From Pratylenchus scribneri (lineage: Eukaryota > Nematoda > Chromadorea > Rhabditida > Pratylenchidae): a stretch of 64,000 nucleotides of DNA. The translations under genes were made by a program, and so were the position numbers. The stretch spans positions 124,001-188,000 of the forward strand of contig JAQSEB010000019.1 in the NCBI GenBank assembly GCA_030063045.1. The letters run 5' to 3'. Below are positions 60,799-64,000 of this stretch, piece by piece (position 1 is the stretch's first letter; the number at the start of each line of letters is the position of its first letter). A model generated the notes under the pieces. The model was not told the origin of the DNA, did not search any database, and was given only the letters and a program-made list of their open reading frames with translations.

Positions 60799-62585
60799 TG
60801 TGTTGATTAAGCCAAAATCACAATTCTGTAATTTTTAATGAATTTTTAATTTTTTTTTAAGGATTGACCACAATTAAGTTTGGCAAATTAAAATGCATTA
60901 GAATTTAAATTCTATTTTATCATCTAGCTTAGCTACTATATAATAGAGAAGTTAATTTTGACACCATTATACATATACTTAATTTTAGGTTACGTTTACA
61001 CGAATGGATTCGATGCGTCGGAGTCAACAGGAGGAGTAGGATAAATTTTTTAATTGTCCAAAAATAATAATTTTATACCCAAAAGTAGAGAGGACCCTTT
61101 TCAAGATCGGATGAGAAAATTTGAAAATTTTCTAACGATTAAAATATTATATAGTACCGACGCTGACAATTGAGAATTTTGAATTGTTGGAATCGGAGTC
61201 AGCCTTATAAAATTTTTTTCTAGTTGTCAGAAAATTTAAACGATAATATCCCATGCATAAAAGTGTCCTCTATCTTTTTGTGTAAAACTTATTATTTTTG
61301 GTCAACTAGAAAAAATTTTTTGTACGTACTTAAATAGCCTACTCCTCTTGACTCAGATGCCTCAGATCCATTAGTATAAAGTGTAAACGTAGCTTTAATA
61401 AGAATTCTAATAATTAAATAAAATTTATGAAAAAATCCTAAATGTTAAGAAAATTCTTTATACAAAAAAAACTGTTTTCTGATGATAAACCATCCATCAC
61501 CTTGCTGCCTTTGGGTAATATTATAATGGGAATCGAAAGTTAAGACAATTTTAAATTCTAAATGAACTATTAGAGAGAGGCTCTGCTGCTGCTCTTTTTT
61601 CTGGTGCCCTAAATTTTATGAACAATTTTCCCAGCAGGCTTCATTTTTTATTTGCCTAATCAAAAATCCCATTGAATTAAGTTGTAAATATTTTTGAGCA
61701 CGCAAATACCTAATTATTAATTAAAATTTGGCATATTCCCAATTTCGTGATTGATGAATCGAACATTCATTCATTAAATTGTTTATTTACTTGGAAGATT
61801 CAAAAGTTCGTGCTACAAAAATAAGAGAAATATAGTGTAAAATTAATGGATGGAACAAAAATAACATGATCGATGTTGAGGTTTGAGCACCAAAATGAAA
61901 ATGTGGCCTAATTTAGTATAACTAAATTGATTTAGCTATTGACTCCAAATTAAGCAAAATTTTGTCATAGCATCTTCAATTTTTGAAGTAAATTTAAATG
62001 AGACCATAACTTTTTTTTCTAGGCGCCCTCTGGCAGAAAACTTTTGCAGATTCGAACTCAGTCAGCTCGATGAGAGGAGTCGAATGGCATATAATACATG
62101 AACCGAGCCCGGATCCCACAAACTCTGCAAAATGATAACAAAAGTATTGGCCTAAGTTGAATATTCAACGGAGTTATTACCAAAAAAACATTCGCATTAT
62201 GAAAGAAATGCGTTCCTTTCTTGATCGCAGTTTGGTCCCCATTTTGGTAATAACTAATAAATAATAGGTCTTACAAATAAAGAGAGAAAAAATATTTTTC
62301 CATTAAGAAAATAGTTAACCGATTCACAAAAAGTGAAGAGAAAAAAATGTCTATATCAGTTCAATTCAAATTTTTTATCAGCAATGTTTCATTTCCATCA
62401 GAGTAGCATTTTTCCTCGAAGGTATCATTTGGGGGCAGGTTGCATTATTTCGAGTTTCGACTTTCGATTGGATTTTCAACATTTTCCTTTTGTTTTCCAT
62501 TGGGAACATTTTTTCCATTTCTGTTGACAAAAGCTATTTTAAAAAAAAAATAAACCTTTCAAAAAATTAATTTATCACAAAAATT
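60799..62585. other. Intergenic stretch with one MITE, no gene
   Basis: Apart from 60990-61398, no coding frame or RNA gene is supported. Confidence 0.45.
60990..61398. mobile_element. About 400-bp MITE, copy 2
   Basis: Ends ggttacgtttacacgaatgg and mirrored agtgtaaacgtagctt, then gatgcgtcggagtcaacagg and mirrored cctcttgactcagatgcctc. Internal blocks (gtccaaaaataataattttat, ttattatttttggtcaac, tagagaggaccctttt / agtgtcctctat) match the copy at 33776-34167. Longer ends are preserved here, so it is the better reference copy. Confidence 0.85.
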
Positions 62586-62589
62586 TTTG

Positions 62590-63230
62590 CAAATTTACAC
62601 AAAATGCATGAGTCCATCCTGGAAATTTATTGTTTCGGGTGGCCAATAAAAATGTAGTTTATTATTGATTTAATGGAATTTGGTTAGCTGCTTATGGATG
62701 GGAATGGGCATTGGCTTATAATCAAATGATCGATAATAATGGTCCTAGTGAGAGAGGTAAATTGAGATTGTGTAATCCGAAATTATATGAATGGGCCTCT
62801 ACAGTGGCAGGATGGAGTTGGTGAGATGCCGTGGAATAGGGCCTGTGGATGATGGGAGAGGCCAAATTGGGCATTCAGCCGAAGCATGGCCAAATCATAT
62901 GACCAATGATGGAATGGTAAATTCAGAGAAATATGGGAAAATATTAGAGAGAAATACTAAAGGACAGTGGATTGGAAAAGCAAATAAATTTGTGAAAATT
63001 GCTTGGAACAGACGGATAAAGAAAAATATAAAGTATAGAGATGGGAAAAATGCAGCATACAGTGTTCGGTGTGTATATTTTTGATGTTGGCATTAGCATA
63101 AAATGAAGCTATTTTCGTAAATTCGGATCATTCTTATAAAAATTAGGCTCTAATTTTATTATTCCCCCTATTTGCTAAATGCTATAAGGATTATGCCGGG
63201 CTCTGACTTTTGCTCTCACAAAACAGAATT
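62590..63230 (+). promoter_or_regulatory. Array-type promoter block upstream of the 63.66 kb gene
   Basis: The reverse complement aligns with the flanks of array copies 1 and 2. Shared landmarks, reading away from the gene, are gcaaaagtcagagccc, gcctaatttttataagaatg, the ATGCCA site, tatgctgcattt..cccat, gtctgttccaagc, ccattccatcattgg, ggctgaatg, cacggcatc, gatcatttgattat, ttggccaccc and aaatttgcaaaaa. TGGCAT is at 63088-63093, followed by a one-mismatch TAGCAT at 63094-63099, about 560 bp above the ATG. Orientation relative to the gene is the same as in the array. Confidence 0.8.
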
Positions 63231-63289
63231 CCTCACCATTTTTGATTCGGTGTTGAACATTGTTACTCATAATCATACCCAGAATTGGA

Positions 63290-63430
63290 ACCAGAATTCC
63301 GATTCCGAAAGCCGAAATCCCAGTGTTTCAATTCCTTATTTACACTGTTTGATTTTATTTCGGACTGTTCTGATTTTATTTTATACTGTTCTGTGATTTA
63401 TTTCGGCTTTGGGCCTGTTCTGATTTATAC
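63290..63430 (+). repeat. Short repeat cluster inserted between promoter block and gene
   Basis: Repeated ttttatttcgg / gactgttctgatttta units, with gattccgaaagccgaaatcc at one end and atttcggctttgggcc at the other. This probably explains why the ATGCCA site is about 280 bp farther from the ATG here than in the array. Confidence 0.5.
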
Positions 63431-63657
63431 CAATCTTAGTAAGCCCAATGACAACATTTACCATGGTAGGCCACAAACAACATATTTATTTATAATATTG
63501 GCATTTTCCAAGATGACCAAATATGACATTGAAATAAATAGCATATTCATGTTTATAGCATCTTTTTCTATTTAAAATTTTTTGTATATGTAAAAAAAAC
63601 ATAATTCCTTACAGACATATATTTAGATATTTATCGATTAATCATTCATAAAAGAAA

Positions 63658-64000
63658 ATGTGCCGATATTATTTAATTCTTCTATTAGCCTGTTGTATAG
63701 TAATTTTTTGTTGGTCGACGCCTATTTCAGCAGGTATAGAAACCTTCTTATTTTACGGTCAATGTTTTTTTGTCTAATTAATTTTAATCCGTAATAGGTT
63801 TTCCTTTTTGCCGAAAACCCACAATGAATGATGTGTTTGCTGCTGTTCGCAGATTGAACGAAGAAGTTGTGGCCAAAATTAATGAAGATTTGGAATGCCA
63901 AAAAGTACTTGCTGAACAAAGAGAACTTTCTGAACAAAAAGCACTTGCTGAACAAAAAGAACATGATGAACAACAACAATTTTCTGGTGAGGCGTCGAAA
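63658..64000 (+). CDS. Secreted protein with Glu/Gln/Lys repeats, 5' part (runs off the window)
   Basis: Exon 1 is 63658-63733, intron 63734-63797 (GT-AG), and exon 2 runs from 63798 past the window end, open throughout. The signal peptide MCRYYLILLLACCIVIFCW (then STPISAG) spans exon 1. The mature part begins FPFCRKPTMNDVFAAVRRLN and turns into a seven-residue repeat (LAEQREL, SEQKALAEQK), likely a coiled coil. It is not homologous to the array proteins, yet it carries the array-type 5' flank with a TGGCAT site. A secreted effector role is inferred from signal peptide, repeats and promoter. The C-terminus is not visible. Confidence 0.75.

Overview
The window is AT-rich nuclear DNA from a nematode, most likely a plant-parasitic cyst nematode (Heterodera/Globodera group). 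The evidence is small multi-exon genes with short introns, several apparent GC-AG introns, an Sre-type nematode chemoreceptor, a nematode-style SLC6 transporter, many small inverted-repeat elements, and genes for secreted proteins preceded by tandem ATGCCA motifs. ATGCCA is the 'DOG box' reported upstream of dorsal-gland effectors in Globodera. The genus is an inference; no species call is made. All exon models below were read by hand, with splice phases checked.

Layout. 0.1-3.9 kb (-): an unrecognised 11-exon gene whose first exons are a duplicated coiled-coil micro-exon series. 5.3-18.5 kb (-): a tandem array of three copies of a four-exon family of secreted proteins. Copies 1 (14.5-17.7 kb) and 2 (8.9-12.8 kb) have a signal peptide and a shared promoter block. 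Copy 3 (5.6-8.3 kb) is a pseudogene: its promoter and signal peptide are deleted and exon 3 has an in-frame stop. 20.4-24.5 kb (+): a TRPA-type channel with no visible ankyrin repeats. 25.4-28.2 kb (-): an F-box protein with an FBA domain. 30.4-38.2 kb (-): a 21-exon SLC6 transporter of the B0AT-like branch. 38.2-48.7 kb: about 10 kb without a supportable gene and with purine-rich + strand. 48.7-53.3 kb (-): a cation diffusion facilitator with two alternative first exons. 54.6-55.8 kb (-): a small secreted cysteine-containing protein. 57.8-60.8 kb (-): an Sre-like GPCR. 63.66 kb to the end (+): the start of another secreted protein with Glu/Gln/Lys heptad-like repeats.

The main discovery candidate is regulatory. 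About 0.5-0.8 kb of 5' flank, including tandem ATGCCA motifs, is shared by array copies 1 and 2 and also lies, in the same gene-relative orientation, upstream of the unrelated secreted-protein gene at 63.66 kb. One promoter module therefore appears to be reused by two unrelated secreted-protein families about 50 kb apart. The pseudogene copy keeps only the distal end of that module, fused into exon 1, which marks what was lost.

The rest of the non-coding space is filled by small fold-back or MITE-like elements, several present in two to four copies, by minisatellites inside introns, and by a set of elements built from CpG-containing short repeats between short inverted ends.
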